From the NCBI RefSeq assembly GCF_025211055.1, contig NZ_JAOARO010000088.1, positions 124,001-188,000 of the forward strand: DNA of 64,000 nt, given 5' to 3'. The translations under genes and the position numbers were made by a program. This stretch comes from Vallitalea sp. Lineage in GTDB: Bacteria > Bacillota > Clostridia > Lachnospirales > Vallitaleaceae. The notes below the pieces were generated by a model. It saw only the letters and a list, made by a program, of their open reading frames with translations. It was not told the DNA's origin and did no database searches. Positions 1 through 9,083 of the stretch are shown one piece after another; position 1 is the stretch's first letter; each line of letters opens with the position of its first letter.

Positions 1-1217
1 TGTTGAACTGTCATATCTTCTTTTCCACCAAATGCTCCACCTACTATTTTACTGATAACTCTTACATTATCTTTATCTAAGCCTAATGCTTCGGTACATT
101 CTCTGTGTGTCTGGTAGATACCCTGATCAGCACAATAAATTGTTATTTTACCATCTTTTTCAGGAACAGCAACTGCACATTCAGGTTCTAAAAAGGCATG
201 TTCTGTAAAAGGAGTACTGTAATGGTTAGTTACAACATACTTGGAATTCTTGATTTTTTCATCTGCATTTCCTCTAACTAGATGTTCTATGGATAAGATA
301 TTACCGTCTTCATGAAGTAGAGGAGCGTTGTCTGCTAAAGCTTCTGCTGGACATTTGACAGGTTTTAGTTCTTCATACTCAATATCAACCAGTGATTTTG
401 CTTGTTCTAGAATTTCTTTTGTTTCTGCAGCAATCAGTACTATAGCATCACCTAAGCATCTTGTCTGACTTCCTTCTGGTATAAGTATATCCCAATCTTT
501 CTTTAGATGACCAATCTTAGGTGAGCCTGGTAAATCTTTTGCAGTAATTATTGATATGACACCTTCCAGATTTTCAGCTTTACCAGTATTGATTTTTTTT
601 ACAATTGCACGAGGATATTTGCTTCTAAGACAGCTTCCATATATAATACCGTCAATACGCATGTCATCTACATATTCTGCTTCCCCAAGTACTTTTGAGA
701 TGGCATCAACTCTGTGCATGTTTTCTCCCACAAGACCAGTGAAAGAACATTCTGGTATATTAGTATTTTCTCTTAATAATTTTGCAGCTAGTTCTATTGC
801 TTTTACTATCTTCACATAACCTGTACATCGGCAAATATTGTTTTTTATTGCCTCCCTTATTTGTTCTTCATTAGGGTCAGGCACTTTATCTATCAATCCT
901 TTTGCACTAATAACCATACCAGGAGTACAAAAACCACATTGGACAGCACCAGCTTCTTTGAATGCATAGCTGTATACATTCTTTTCTCTTTCCGAAAAAC
1001 CTTCTACAGTTAAGATATCTTTTCCATTCAACTTATCAGTCCATAAAACACATGACTTAGTTGCTTTACCGTCAACCAGTACCATACATGCTCCACATGA
1101 ACCTTCCATACATCCATTTTTAACGGAAGTAAGATTTAATGTATCTCTTAGATAATTGATCAATTTCTGTTTCTTTGGTACAAAAACACGTTGTCCATTA
1201 ACAATAAAATCTGGCAT
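1..1217 (-). CDS. xdhD: Fused [2Fe-2S]/molybdopterin xanthine dehydrogenase, selenium-dependent type (partial, C-terminus outside window)
   Basis: This gene reads leftward from ATG at 1217 and runs off the window edge after about 405 residues. The N-terminal 160 residues form a two-domain [2Fe-2S] protein: a plant-ferredoxin-type set (C36, C41, C44, C56) and a second set in CGFCTPGM and CRCTGY. It then continues directly into the molybdopterin-binding domain, ending at the glycine-rich GGAFGGKED loop that contacts the cofactor. This iron-sulfur/Mo fusion without a FAD domain is the layout of E. coli XdhD and of the selenium-dependent xanthine dehydrogenase family; any selenium is a labile ligand, and no in-frame TGA is seen. 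It should hydroxylate hypoxanthine or xanthine. The AGGTGA ribosome binding site lies in the last codons of ygfK, whose stop is only 5 nt away, so the two are translationally linked. The selenium assignment is inferred from family and context. Confidence 0.88.
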   Translation of the reverse strand, partial: MPDFIVNGQRVFVPKKQKLINYLRDTLNLTSVKNGCMEGSCGACMVLVDGKATKSCVLWTDKLNGKDILTVEGFSEREKNVYSYAFKEAGAVQCGFCTPGMVISAKGLIDKVPDPNEEQIREAIKNNICRCTGYVKIVKAIELAAKLLRENTNIPECSFTGLVGENMHRVDAISKVLGEAEYVDDMRIDGIIYGSCLRSKYPRAIVKKINTGKAENLEGVISIITAKDLPGSPKIGHLKKDWDILIPEGSQTRCLGDAIVLIAAETKEILEQAKSLVDIEYEELKPVKCPAEALADNAPLLHEDGNILSIEHLVRGNADEKIKNSKYVVTNHYSTPFTEHAFLEPECAVAVPEKDGKITIYCADQGIYQTHRECTEALGLDKDNVRVISKIVGGAFGGKEDMTVQ

Positions 1218-1222
1218 CGAAA

Positions 1223-4200
1223 TCACCTCATTAGAAAACTATATTTTTCATTTACAGTAGTTATTATGTTTTTAATATCTGCAGGTAGTGTATTATCATC
1301 GTTGTTAAGGTCAATCTTCAGGATCTCATCATTAAGCCTAATTCTGCATTCACTTCCATTGTTATTACACATATAGAATCCTTGATTTTTACTTTCTAAG
1401 AAATCTTTTTCTGTATTAAAAAGGGTGAATTTATCTTTATATGGTGCACTATCATATGGACAGAATACTTCGCAGTTACCACATTCGTTACATAAGCTGT
1501 CTATATGTATAATCTGTGACATGGACTTGCCAGGAACAGTGAGTGAGAGATTAGCCCTATTAGGACATACATCAACACATGTTTCACACACCATATTACA
1601 TTCAAGACATCTCTTACTTTCATTTTTTATATCATCAAATTTTTCTATAGTACCTTTTTTAACATAGGCATCTTCCATGTTTTGTTTATTAAAGTAAGTA
1701 CTGAAACCTTTGTCTTTTATATTTTCCTTATCCATAATAGACAAAGAGGATTTTATTGAATCCTCAATAGATTCTACAACTGTTGACGGACCACGAAGGG
1801 CATCACCTACAACATAGACATTTTCAATATTTGATTCACATGTTTCTTCATTTACTATTACATTATTATTTTCTGCCTTGATTCCATTAGATTTGAATAG
1901 GTAGGTATCAGTATTTTGACCAATAGCAGAGATAATTGAATCTGCATGAATGTTAACTTTATTTCCTGTTTTTATTGGTTTGCGTCTACCTGAACTATCA
2001 ATTTCTCCTAGCTTCATTTCTTCACAACATAATTTACCTTCTTTGAATTTAACAGGGGAGAGTAGTTCTTTGATTATTACACCATCCTCAGTAGCTAGCA
2101 GCAATTCTTCTTCATCGGCAGGCATATATTTTTTGGTTCTTCTATAAACTAGATATACATTATTAACTCCTTTAACTCTTATTGCAACTCTTGCTGTATC
2201 CATAGCGGTGTTGCCTCCGCCAATTACAACAACATCTTTACCTAATTCATATTCTTTGTTTCCATTTTTTATGTTCTCTAGAAAATCTAGTGCATCAATA
2301 GGATTCCCGTTATCTATTTTTAGATTTACAGGATTCCATGCACCAACTGCTAGTAATATATATTTATATCCTTTTTCTTTCAATTCTTCAATATTATTTT
2401 GTTCATGGTCTAATTTTACTTCAATACCCATTTTCTTAATAAGTTCAATATCTTTTTGGATGGAATCTGATGATATTCTGAATTCTGGTATTACGTGTTT
2501 TACAATACCACCTAAGGATTTTCTTTTTTCGAATATAGTTACATTCATGCCACATCTACCAAGAAAATATCCTGCTGCCAATCCTGCTGGACCTCCTCCT
2601 ATTACGGCTACTTTTGTATGAGATTTTGTAATAGGTGAACTTAACTCATTCATAATATCATTATATGCTGCTTTTGCCGCTTCTAATTTCACGTCACGTA
2701 TCTTAATGTGTTCTTCATAAAAATTACGGGTACATTTAGTTGTACATGGATGACTGCATATAGTACCAGTTATGAAGGGAAGAGGATTCCTATCAATTAT
2801 TACTTTTAGTGCATCTTTGTATTTACCTTTACCCATGAGATTAATATATGTAGGTATTTCTTGGTTAATAGGACAGCCTAATTTACAAGGGGATATAAAA
2901 CAATCAACTAGAGGAACTTTTTTATTTATTTTATTATTATGTAAAGGTTTTATCGGCTTTCTATAATAAGGATCAATTACTGCATTTTCTTTTAATTCTT
3001 TTATAGCTGATAGACTTATTTTAGCGTAATTATCAGGGTTTAGATTTCTTAATTTATCAGCTAGTTGTATGCAACGTTCATATCCACCATTCTTTAGCAG
3101 GGTAGTAGCAATAGTTATTGGCCATATTCCTGCCTTCACAATTTTATCTATGTTATATGCATCAGCACCACCAGAGTAAGAAATCTTAAGGTTACCGTTA
3201 AAAGATTCCGCTAATTTGTAGGCAAGAGCTATTGAAAGAGGATATAATGAACGTCCTGACATATACATTTCTTCACCAGGGAGTTCATCATGAGCTATTT
3301 TTACTGGAAAAGTATTAGTTAGTTTCACTCCAAATGTCAAGTTGTTCTTAGTTGCCATTTGTAATAGACGCTTAATCATTGGTACAGCATCTTCATATTG
3401 TAAATCATCCTGAAAATGAAAATCATCAAATACTAGATAATCATAACCCATTTTATCTAGAGTTAAACGTGCATAATTATAACCAAGTAGAGTAGGATTA
3501 CATTTTACAAAAGTATTCAAATGCTTTTCTTCCAACAGATATGAAGCTATACGTTCTATTTCTTCAGGAGGACATCCATGAAGGGTTGATAAAGTAATGG
3601 AAGTACATATATTAGGGGAGATATTTTGCACAAATTCCTTATCTATATTATTGAATCTATTTATATTCTTTAAAGTATATTCTTTACATTGGAGCCAAAT
3701 AGGAGAGAAAGAAGCGTCTTTCAAACCTTCAATGAAAGCATCTATTTTAGGAGATGATATACCTTCAAAATCATATCCAACACTCATATTGAAGATAAAA
3801 CCGTTTTCATCACCGAAGCCATATTCTTTTGATAACAACTTAAGAATAAACCACGCTTTAACATATTCTTCTAAGGCTTGTTCTACTGTTAACTCTGTTG
3901 ACCATTCAACGTTATAGCCTTCATCTCTTGCATTAATACATGGTTTATTTACACATAAATCTTCACCATCTAAGGTCTGTACAGTTTTTAATTCAAAAAA
4001 TCTACATCCAGCCACATATGAAGCAATAATATTTTGTGTAAGTTGAGTATGTGGACCGGCAGCTGGACCAAAAGGAAGTTCCATATGTTCACCAAACAAT
4101 TCGATATTATCTTTACTATCAATATGTACAAATTTTCTTACTCCAAATATTGTGCCCAATCTACTATATTCATCTATTATCCATTCTATAATATTCTCAA

Positions 4201-4228
4201 ATGGAATAGGATCCATTCTATCATTCAT
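1223..4228 (-). CDS. ygfK: YgfK-type FAD/iron-sulfur oxidoreductase (putative selenate reductase subunit)
   Basis: A 1001-residue multidomain redox protein. Residues ~1-420 resemble a dihydroorotate/dihydropyrimidine dehydrogenase barrel. Residues ~440-530 carry a cysteine-rich Fer4_20-type region (CKLGCPIN, CSHPCTTKC). A FAD site (GGGPAGLAAG) follows near 545 and an NAD(P)H site (GGGNTAMDTA) near 675. Two C-terminal 4Fe-4S clusters (CLECNMVCETCVDVCP and CNECGNCEVFCP) finish it. The family is labelled putative selenate reductase YgfK, but its resemblance to dihydropyrimidine dehydrogenase and its constant place beside ssnA and xanthine dehydrogenase genes fit reduction of a heterocyclic purine-breakdown intermediate. 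ATG 4228 has AGGGGTG upstream; a second ATG four codons in is less well placed. It lies 14 nt after ssnA. The substrate is not known from sequence. Confidence 0.92.
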   Translation of the reverse strand: MNDRMDPIPFENIIEWIIDEYSRLGTIFGVRKFVHIDSKDNIELFGEHMELPFGPAAGPHTQLTQNIIASYVAGCRFFELKTVQTLDGEDLCVNKPCINARDEGYNVEWSTELTVEQALEEYVKAWFILKLLSKEYGFGDENGFIFNMSVGYDFEGISSPKIDAFIEGLKDASFSPIWLQCKEYTLKNINRFNNIDKEFVQNISPNICTSITLSTLHGCPPEEIERIASYLLEEKHLNTFVKCNPTLLGYNYARLTLDKMGYDYLVFDDFHFQDDLQYEDAVPMIKRLLQMATKNNLTFGVKLTNTFPVKIAHDELPGEEMYMSGRSLYPLSIALAYKLAESFNGNLKISYSGGADAYNIDKIVKAGIWPITIATTLLKNGGYERCIQLADKLRNLNPDNYAKISLSAIKELKENAVIDPYYRKPIKPLHNNKINKKVPLVDCFISPCKLGCPINQEIPTYINLMGKGKYKDALKVIIDRNPLPFITGTICSHPCTTKCTRNFYEEHIKIRDVKLEAAKAAYNDIMNELSSPITKSHTKVAVIGGGPAGLAAGYFLGRCGMNVTIFEKRKSLGGIVKHVIPEFRISSDSIQKDIELIKKMGIEVKLDHEQNNIEELKEKGYKYILLAVGAWNPVNLKIDNGNPIDALDFLENIKNGNKEYELGKDVVVIGGGNTAMDTARVAIRVKGVNNVYLVYRRTKKYMPADEEELLLATEDGVIIKELLSPVKFKEGKLCCEEMKLGEIDSSGRRKPIKTGNKVNIHADSIISAIGQNTDTYLFKSNGIKAENNNVIVNEETCESNIENVYVVGDALRGPSTVVESIEDSIKSSLSIMDKENIKDKGFSTYFNKQNMEDAYVKKGTIEKFDDIKNESKRCLECNMVCETCVDVCPNRANLSLTVPGKSMSQIIHIDSLCNECGNCEVFCPYDSAPYKDKFTLFNTEKDFLESKNQGFYMCNNNGSECRIRLNDEILKIDLNNDDNTLPADIKNIITTVNEKYSFLMR

Positions 4229-4242
4229 TTTTCACACCCCTG

Positions 4243-5568
4243 TTAAAATTTTTTCCATAAAGCTGTTGACAGTTCTCTTGCTTTTGCAAATATACTAGCT
4301 TCATCTATATTTAGTAGTTCTCTATCTTTCATTAGTAACTTACCATTTATCATAGTTGTTTTTACGTTACGACCAGTCATACCAAATAGAATATGGCTAT
4401 TGATATTATTTTCATCAAGTGGGGTGAATGGGTTATAGTCTAATACGATTACATCAGCATATGAACCTTTTTTTAGTATCCCTAATGGCTTCTCATAAAA
4501 ACGATTAGCTATTTCTGCATTATTATCAAATAACATCTTAGGAACTTCTGCCCATGCTACAGAAGGATTATTGTTGTGATGCTTATGTAATATGTTAGCT
4601 ACTTTCATGGATTCTAGCATATCACTGGTATAACCATCTGTTCCAAGTCCAAGAACAATATCATTATCCATTATTTTTAATATAGGAGTACAACCAACAG
4701 CATTACCCATATTAGACTCAGGATTATGTACAACCATTGTATCCGTTTCTTTCAGAATATCCATCTCTAATGGATTTATATGAATACAATGAATGGCAAG
4801 AGTTTTTGAACCTAGTATATTCATATCATATAAACGATTGACAACACGTTTATTATACTTGTTCAAAGAATTATACAAATCTTCGACGCCTTCAGCTACA
4901 TGGATATGATATCCTGTATCAGCTGGTACATTTTCTGCTATATGATATAAAGTTTCATCAGAAAGAGTGAAGGCAGCATGTAATCCCATCATACCTTTTT
5001 GCATATCGCTGGTATCCTGTTTTGTGGAGTTAATGAAATTGGTGTTCTCTTTAACTGCTTGAATCATTTCATTTTTGCCATTACGGTCTGATACCTCATA
5101 GCAAAGACAAGTACGTAATCCTAATTCATGTGCCACACCTGATATCTCAAATAAACTTCCAGTTGTCGCACCATAGCTTGCATGATGATCGAATACAGTA
5201 GTTACACCATTCTTAATACAATCTATATACGTTACATAAGCACTATACTTAACATCCTCCAGAGTCAGATGTTTATCAATTTTCCACCACATACCTTTAA
5301 GAATATCTGAAAACTTTTTGGGATGATATCCTTTCAAGGATAACCCTCTAGCAAAAGAACTATAGATATGATGATGTGTATTAATAAGACCTGGCATAAT
5401 CAATCCTTGTTTTGTATCAATAAATTCTTCATTTGGATATTTTTCTTTCATATCTTTAGTGGTTCCCAAATCGTAGATCAGATTATCTTTTATACATAGA
5501 CAGCCATCTTCAATAAATGGGTTAGTACCATCTCTGGTTATCAATTTCCCATTACCCAATAAAATCAT
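4243..5568 (-). CDS. ssnA: SsnA-type putative aminohydrolase
   Basis: A 441-residue metal-dependent amidohydrolase of the chlorohydrolase/cytosine deaminase superfamily. The metal ligands are visible in order: the HxH in MPGLINTHHHIYSS, a histidine in YHIHVAEG, a histidine in LAIHCIHI, and an aspartate in LGLGTDGYTS. Length and motifs match the SsnA family, which in many anaerobes sits beside ygfK and xanthine dehydrogenase genes. The likely reaction is hydrolytic deamination or ring opening of a purine-derived heterocycle, but the substrate is not established. It is the first gene of the leftward operon; AGGAGGG precedes ATG 5568 at good spacing. Transcription should start in the divergent spacer shared with the YheO-type regulator. 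Confidence 0.9.
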   Translation of the reverse strand: MILLGNGKLITRDGTNPFIEDGCLCIKDNLIYDLGTTKDMKEKYPNEEFIDTKQGLIMPGLINTHHHIYSSFARGLSLKGYHPKKFSDILKGMWWKIDKHLTLEDVKYSAYVTYIDCIKNGVTTVFDHHASYGATTGSLFEISGVAHELGLRTCLCYEVSDRNGKNEMIQAVKENTNFINSTKQDTSDMQKGMMGLHAAFTLSDETLYHIAENVPADTGYHIHVAEGVEDLYNSLNKYNKRVVNRLYDMNILGSKTLAIHCIHINPLEMDILKETDTMVVHNPESNMGNAVGCTPILKIMDNDIVLGLGTDGYTSDMLESMKVANILHKHHNNNPSVAWAEVPKMLFDNNAEIANRFYEKPLGILKKGSYADVIVLDYNPFTPLDENNINSHILFGMTGRNVKTTMINGKLLMKDRELLNIDEASIFAKARELSTALWKKF

Positions 5569-5803
5569 ATAAACCCTCCTTATAATACCATTAATTATAT
5601 TAACATTATTTAGAATATGACTTAATTAAGATGATAGTTATCATGTTAGTCGCTAAATTATATTAATTAAATCACATAAAATAACTAATTATATTAAAAA
5701 TATAATATATGACATAATTCATATATATATTAGTTAACTATCTATAAAATATGTGCATAATATTATATTAACAGACTACCACCAATAGTAGCAAAAGTCA
5801 AAG
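5569..5803. promoter_or_regulatory. Left part of the divergent intergenic region
   Basis: This is non-coding and very AT-rich. It must hold the promoter for ssnA-ygfK-xdhD, but many TATAAT-like strings on the minus strand prevent a confident choice. Palindromes visible here are the exact 10-mers CTTAATTAAG (5621-5630) and TAGTTAACTA (5731-5740), and the gapped palindrome at 5631-5644. No small gene with a ribosome binding site was found. Confidence 0.5.
5631..5644. promoter_or_regulatory. 14-bp palindrome upstream of ssnA, possible operator
   Basis: ATGATA and TATCAT arms are separated by 2 bp, 63-76 bp upstream of the ssnA start codon. The exact 10-bp palindrome CTTAATTAAG abuts it on the left. 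The position suits regulator binding at the leftward promoter or in its leader. The function is inferred from symmetry and position only. Confidence 0.3.
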
Positions 5804-5841
5804 AAAATAAAAATATTTTTGCAAAATAAAAATATTTTTGC
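5804..5841. repeat. Two exact tandem 19-bp repeats upstream of the regulator promoter
   Basis: The unit AAAATAAAAATATTTTTGC occurs twice head to tail (5804-5822 and 5823-5841) with no mismatch. Each unit contains the perfect palindrome AAAAATATTTTT. The array ends 8 bp before the -35 box of the rightward promoter, a typical place for a pair of activator or repressor sites. The palindromes are exactly 19 bp apart, about two helical turns. Confidence 0.6.
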
Positions 5842-5849
5842 AATAATCA

Positions 5850-5878
5850 TTGAATAATTAATTTTATGGTGATATACT
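5850..5878 (+). promoter_or_regulatory. Sigma-A type promoter of the rightward purine operon
   Basis: TTGAAT (5850-5855), a 17-bp spacer and TATACT (5873-5878) make a good vegetative promoter. The predicted start site is about 30 nt before ATG 5916. It lies just downstream of the 19-bp tandem repeats. Confidence 0.7.
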
Positions 5879-5915
5879 AAAATCATAATAAAGTAACTTT
5901 TGAAAGGATTTTGTA

Positions 5916-6551
5916 ATGGATAATAATGTTAATTTGAATTTTTTAAAACGGCTAGCTAGAGGAATAGTGCATCATTTTGGAAAGAATTGTGAAGTAGTCA
6001 TACATGATTTGAAATCCGATACCTTGCAAAAGACCATTATAGAGATTGAAAATGGTCACGTTACCAATAGAAAAATTGGAGATGGTGCATCCCATATAGT
6101 ACTAGACACAATAACTAACGAAGAAGACAAATTAGAAGATTCTATAGGTTATTTGACAAAAAGTCATGACGGAAGAATATTAAAATCTAGTAGTATATAT
6201 ATTAGAGATGAAGATGATGAGCCTATAGGAATTTTTTGTATTAACTATGATATTACAGAGCTTACTATTGCAGAAAACTCTATAAAAAGTTTACTTAAAT
6301 CTAAGGAAGAAAAAAATGAGGTAGAAGAGATACCACAGAATGTAAATGATTTATTAGATAATTTAATTGAGCAATCAGTTAAATTGATTGGGAAACCTGT
6401 AGCATTAATGAGTAAAGAAGATAAGATAAAGTCCATTCAATTCTTAAATAATGCCGGTGCTTTTCTAATAACAAAATCAGGAGATAAAATATCTAAATAT
6501 TTTGGGATATCAAAATACAGTATCTATAATTATATAGATGTTAAAAGATAA
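5916..6551 (+). CDS. YheO-like PAS/HTH transcriptional regulator
   Basis: A 211-residue cytosolic regulator. Residues ~5-120 match the YheO-type PAS domain (start FLKRLARGIVHHFGKNCEVV, later SIYIRDEDDEPIGIFCINYD). Residues ~150-208 form the family's C-terminal helix-turn-helix, with a recognition region around GDKISKYFGISKYSIYNYI. Members of this family (for example DauR and YheO) are one-component regulators of neighbouring catabolic genes. As first gene of the rightward operon and facing ssnA across the divergent promoter, it is the obvious candidate to control both arms in response to a purine intermediate. The ribosome binding site is AAAGGA, 8-9 nt before the ATG. The ligand is unknown. 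Confidence 0.85.
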   Translation: MDNNVNLNFLKRLARGIVHHFGKNCEVVIHDLKSDTLQKTIIEIENGHVTNRKIGDGASHIVLDTITNEEDKLEDSIGYLTKSHDGRILKSSSIYIRDEDDEPIGIFCINYDITELTIAENSIKSLLKSKEEKNEVEEIPQNVNDLLDNLIEQSVKLIGKPVALMSKEDKIKSIQFLNNAGAFLITKSGDKISKYFGISKYSIYNYIDVKR

Positions 6552-6624
6552 TCACTATAATTAATCTCAGTAAAATATTTTGAGAATTAATGGGATAAAT
6601 ATAAACTTGAGGAGGTTTTTATTA

Positions 6625-7827
6625 ATGGATTTTAATGAGGTAAAAAAGAAAGCTAATGAGTATGAAAAACAGATGACTAGGTTCTTACGGGATTTGATAG
6701 CAATACCTGGAGAAAGCTGTCGGGAAGAGAAGGTTATTAAACGTATTGAAAAAGAAATGAAAGAAGTTGGATTCGAAGAAGTTAGATTTGATAATATGGG
6801 TAATATTCTTGGATTTATGGGTAGTGGAGAAACTCTGATTGCTTATGATGCACATATAGATACTGTAGGACTTGGTGAAATGAGTAATTGGAATTTTGAC
6901 CCTTATGAAGGTTATGAAAATGATGAAGAAATAGGTGGCAGAGGTTCTTCAGATCAATTAGGTGGGATAGTATCTAGTGTTTATGGTGCTAGGATTATGA
7001 AAGATCTAGGACTAATAAATGATAAATGCAAAGTATTGGTAACTGGAACGGTACAAGAAGAGGACTGCGATGGATTGTGCTGGCAGTACATAATCAATGA
7101 AGATAAGATAAAACCTGAATTTGTTGTAATTACTGAACCAACTAACGGTAATATCTATAGAGGACATAGAGGGCGAATGGAAATTCGTGTAGACGTTAAG
7201 GGTGTATCCTGTCATGGTTCAGCTCCAGAACGAGGAGATAATGCAATATACAAAATGGCTGAGATTATAGAAGAAGTAAAAGAACTTAATGATAGATTGC
7301 ATTATGATGAATTTTTAGGAAAAGGAACTCTTGCTGTATCAGAAATATTTTTTAATTCTCCATCCAGATGTGCAGTTGCAGATATGTGTGCTATTTCTAT
7401 AGATAGACGTTTGACAGATGGAGAGACTTATGAATCGGCTCTAGATGAAATTAGACAGTTATCAAAAGTAAAAGAGTATGAAGCTGTGGTAAGTATGTAT
7501 AAATATACTAGACCAAGCTGGACTAATCTTACTTATCCAACAGATTGTTATTTTCCAACATGGGTAATACCAGAAGATAGTTCTCCTACAAAAGCTATGG
7601 TAAAAGCTTATGAAGGAATGTTTGGTAAACCAAAAGTTGATAAATGGACATTTTCCACAAATGGTGTTTCTATAATGGGTAGATACAATATTCCATGTAT
7701 AGGATTTGGACCAGGAAAAGAAGAGGAAGCTCATGCACCTAATGAAAAGACTTGGAAAGCTGATTTAGTTAGATGTGCTGCTGTATATGCTGCTTTACCA
7801 ACTATGTACCTTGAAGAATCTAAATAA
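6625..7827 (+). CDS. ygeY: YgeY family M20-type hydrolase linked to selenium/purine metabolism
   Basis: A 400-residue zinc amidohydrolase of the M20 peptidase/deacetylase family. The metal-binding order is visible: HxD in [10 protein letters not shown], the bridging Asp in [10 protein letters not shown], a Glu pair in VQEEDCDG, the Glu of ITEPTNG, and a late His in [10 protein letters not shown]. The length fits YgeY. The reading frame extends up to 6580, but the strong AGGAGG at 6610-6615 supports ATG 6625, giving MDFNEVKKK. In this context it probably cleaves an amide or ureido bond in an opened purine-ring intermediate. Its link to urate and purine degradation rests on conserved clustering with ygeW, ssnA and ygfK, not on a known substrate. 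Confidence 0.9.
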   Translation: MDFNEVKKKANEYEKQMTRFLRDLIAIPGESCREEKVIKRIEKEMKEVGFEEVRFDNMGNILGFMGSGETLIAYDAHIDTVGLGEMSNWNFDPYEGYENDEEIGGRGSSDQLGGIVSSVYGARIMKDLGLINDKCKVLVTGTVQEEDCDGLCWQYIINEDKIKPEFVVITEPTNGNIYRGHRGRMEIRVDVKGVSCHGSAPERGDNAIYKMAEIIEEVKELNDRLHYDEFLGKGTLAVSEIFFNSPSRCAVADMCAISIDRRLTDGETYESALDEIRQLSKVKEYEAVVSMYKYTRPSWTNLTYPTDCYFPTWVIPEDSSPTKAMVKAYEGMFGKPKVDKWTFSTNGVSIMGRYNIPCIGFGPGKEEEAHAPNEKTWKADLVRCAAVYAALPTMYLEESK

Positions 7828-7854
7828 TAAATAGACCGTGAAAGGGAGAATAAG

Positions 7855-9048
7855 ATGAGAGATATTAATAATTATATTGATAAGTTGAAAAAGTTGAATT
7901 TTAGTGACATGTACAATAATGATTTCATTTTAACATGGGAAAAGACAAGAGATGAATTAGAAGCTGTATTTACTGTAGCTGATACTCTCCGTTATCTAAG
8001 GGAAGAGAACATCTCAACCCGAATATTTGATAGTGGACTTGGTATATCATTATTTAGAGATAATTCTACCAGAACAAGGTTTAGTTTTTCTTCAGCTTGT
8101 AATCTGTTGGGATTGGAAGTACAGGACCTTGAAGAAGGTAAGTCACAGATAGCTCATGGGGAAACAGTTAGGGAAACAGCTAATATGATATCTTTTATGG
8201 CTGATGTGATTGGTATTCGTGATGACATGTATATAGGAAAAGGAAATAAGTACATACGTGATTTTTCTAAGTATGTGAAACAAGGTAATGAAGATGGGGT
8301 ATTAGAACAAAGACCTACACTAGTCAATTTACAATGTGATATTGATCATCCAACTCAAACAATGGCTGATATGCTTCATCTAATTCATCATTTCAATGGA
8401 ATAGAAAATCTAAAAGGTAAAAAAATAGCAATGACTTGGGCTTATTCACCATCTTATGGGAAACCACTTTCAGTCCCTCAAGGAATAATAGGATTAATGA
8501 CTCGTATGGGTATGGATGTAGTATTAGCTCATCCTGAAGGATATGAAATAATGTCAGATGTTGAAGAGGTAGCTAAACACAATGCCTTAGAATCAGGTGG
8601 AACATTCACAAAAACCAATTCCATGAAAGAAGCATTCAAAGATGCTGATATCGTTTATCCAAAAAGCTGGGCACCTTTTGCTGCTATGGAAAAGCGTACT
8701 AAACTATATGGTATAGGTGATATGAATGGTATTGATAAGCTTGAAAAAGAACTGTTAGCTAGAAATAAAGAGCACAAAGATTGGCAGTGTACGGAAGAAT
8801 TAATGCGTATGACTAAGGATAAAAAGGCTATTTATATGCACTGTTTACCAGCTGATATAACAGATATAAGTTGTGAAGCAGGTGAAGTTGCGGCTTCAGT
8901 ATTTAATAGATATCGTATTCCTCTATATAAGCAAGCTAGTTATAAACCTTATGTTATTGCTGCAATGATACTGCTTAGTAAAATAAAAAATCCTGCTGAA
9001 TTATTCACTAATTTATATAATAATCCTAAAAAACGTAAATTAGATTAA
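7855..9048 (+). CDS. ygeW: Knotted carbamoyltransferase YgeW
   Basis: A 397-residue member of the aspartate/ornithine carbamoyltransferase fold. The carbamoyl-phosphate site is visible as STRTR (in FRDNSTRTRFSFS), HPTQ (DIDHPTQTMADML) and HCLP (YMHCLPADITD). Length and the extended central region fit the knotted YgeW family rather than ArgF or PyrB. In purine fermentation it may run in the phosphorolytic direction, releasing carbamoyl phosphate from a ureido compound so that a carbamate kinase can make ATP. No carbamate kinase is present in this window. It lies 27 nt after ygeY; the ribosome binding site is AAAGGGAG. The carbamoyl donor or acceptor is not known. Confidence 0.92.
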   Translation: MRDINNYIDKLKKLNFSDMYNNDFILTWEKTRDELEAVFTVADTLRYLREENISTRIFDSGLGISLFRDNSTRTRFSFSSACNLLGLEVQDLEEGKSQIAHGETVRETANMISFMADVIGIRDDMYIGKGNKYIRDFSKYVKQGNEDGVLEQRPTLVNLQCDIDHPTQTMADMLHLIHHFNGIENLKGKKIAMTWAYSPSYGKPLSVPQGIIGLMTRMGMDVVLAHPEGYEIMSDVEEVAKHNALESGGTFTKTNSMKEAFKDADIVYPKSWAPFAAMEKRTKLYGIGDMNGIDKLEKELLARNKEHKDWQCTEELMRMTKDKKAIYMHCLPADITDISCEAGEVAASVFNRYRIPLYKQASYKPYVIAAMILLSKIKNPAELFTNLYNNPKKRKLD

Positions 9049-9083
9049 TTTCAAAAATAAAGTTGCATATCAAGGAGGGAAAA

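Noticed and set aside
1215..1230. Read-through of the ygfK TGA stop as selenocysteine
   Set aside because: The TGA comes 5 nt before the next gene's ATG with its ribosome binding site overlapping it, and the protein is already complete. Selenium in this enzyme group is a cofactor ligand, not selenocysteine.
5804..5841. CRISPR array
   Set aside because: Only two contiguous units without spacers; no Cas genes in the window.
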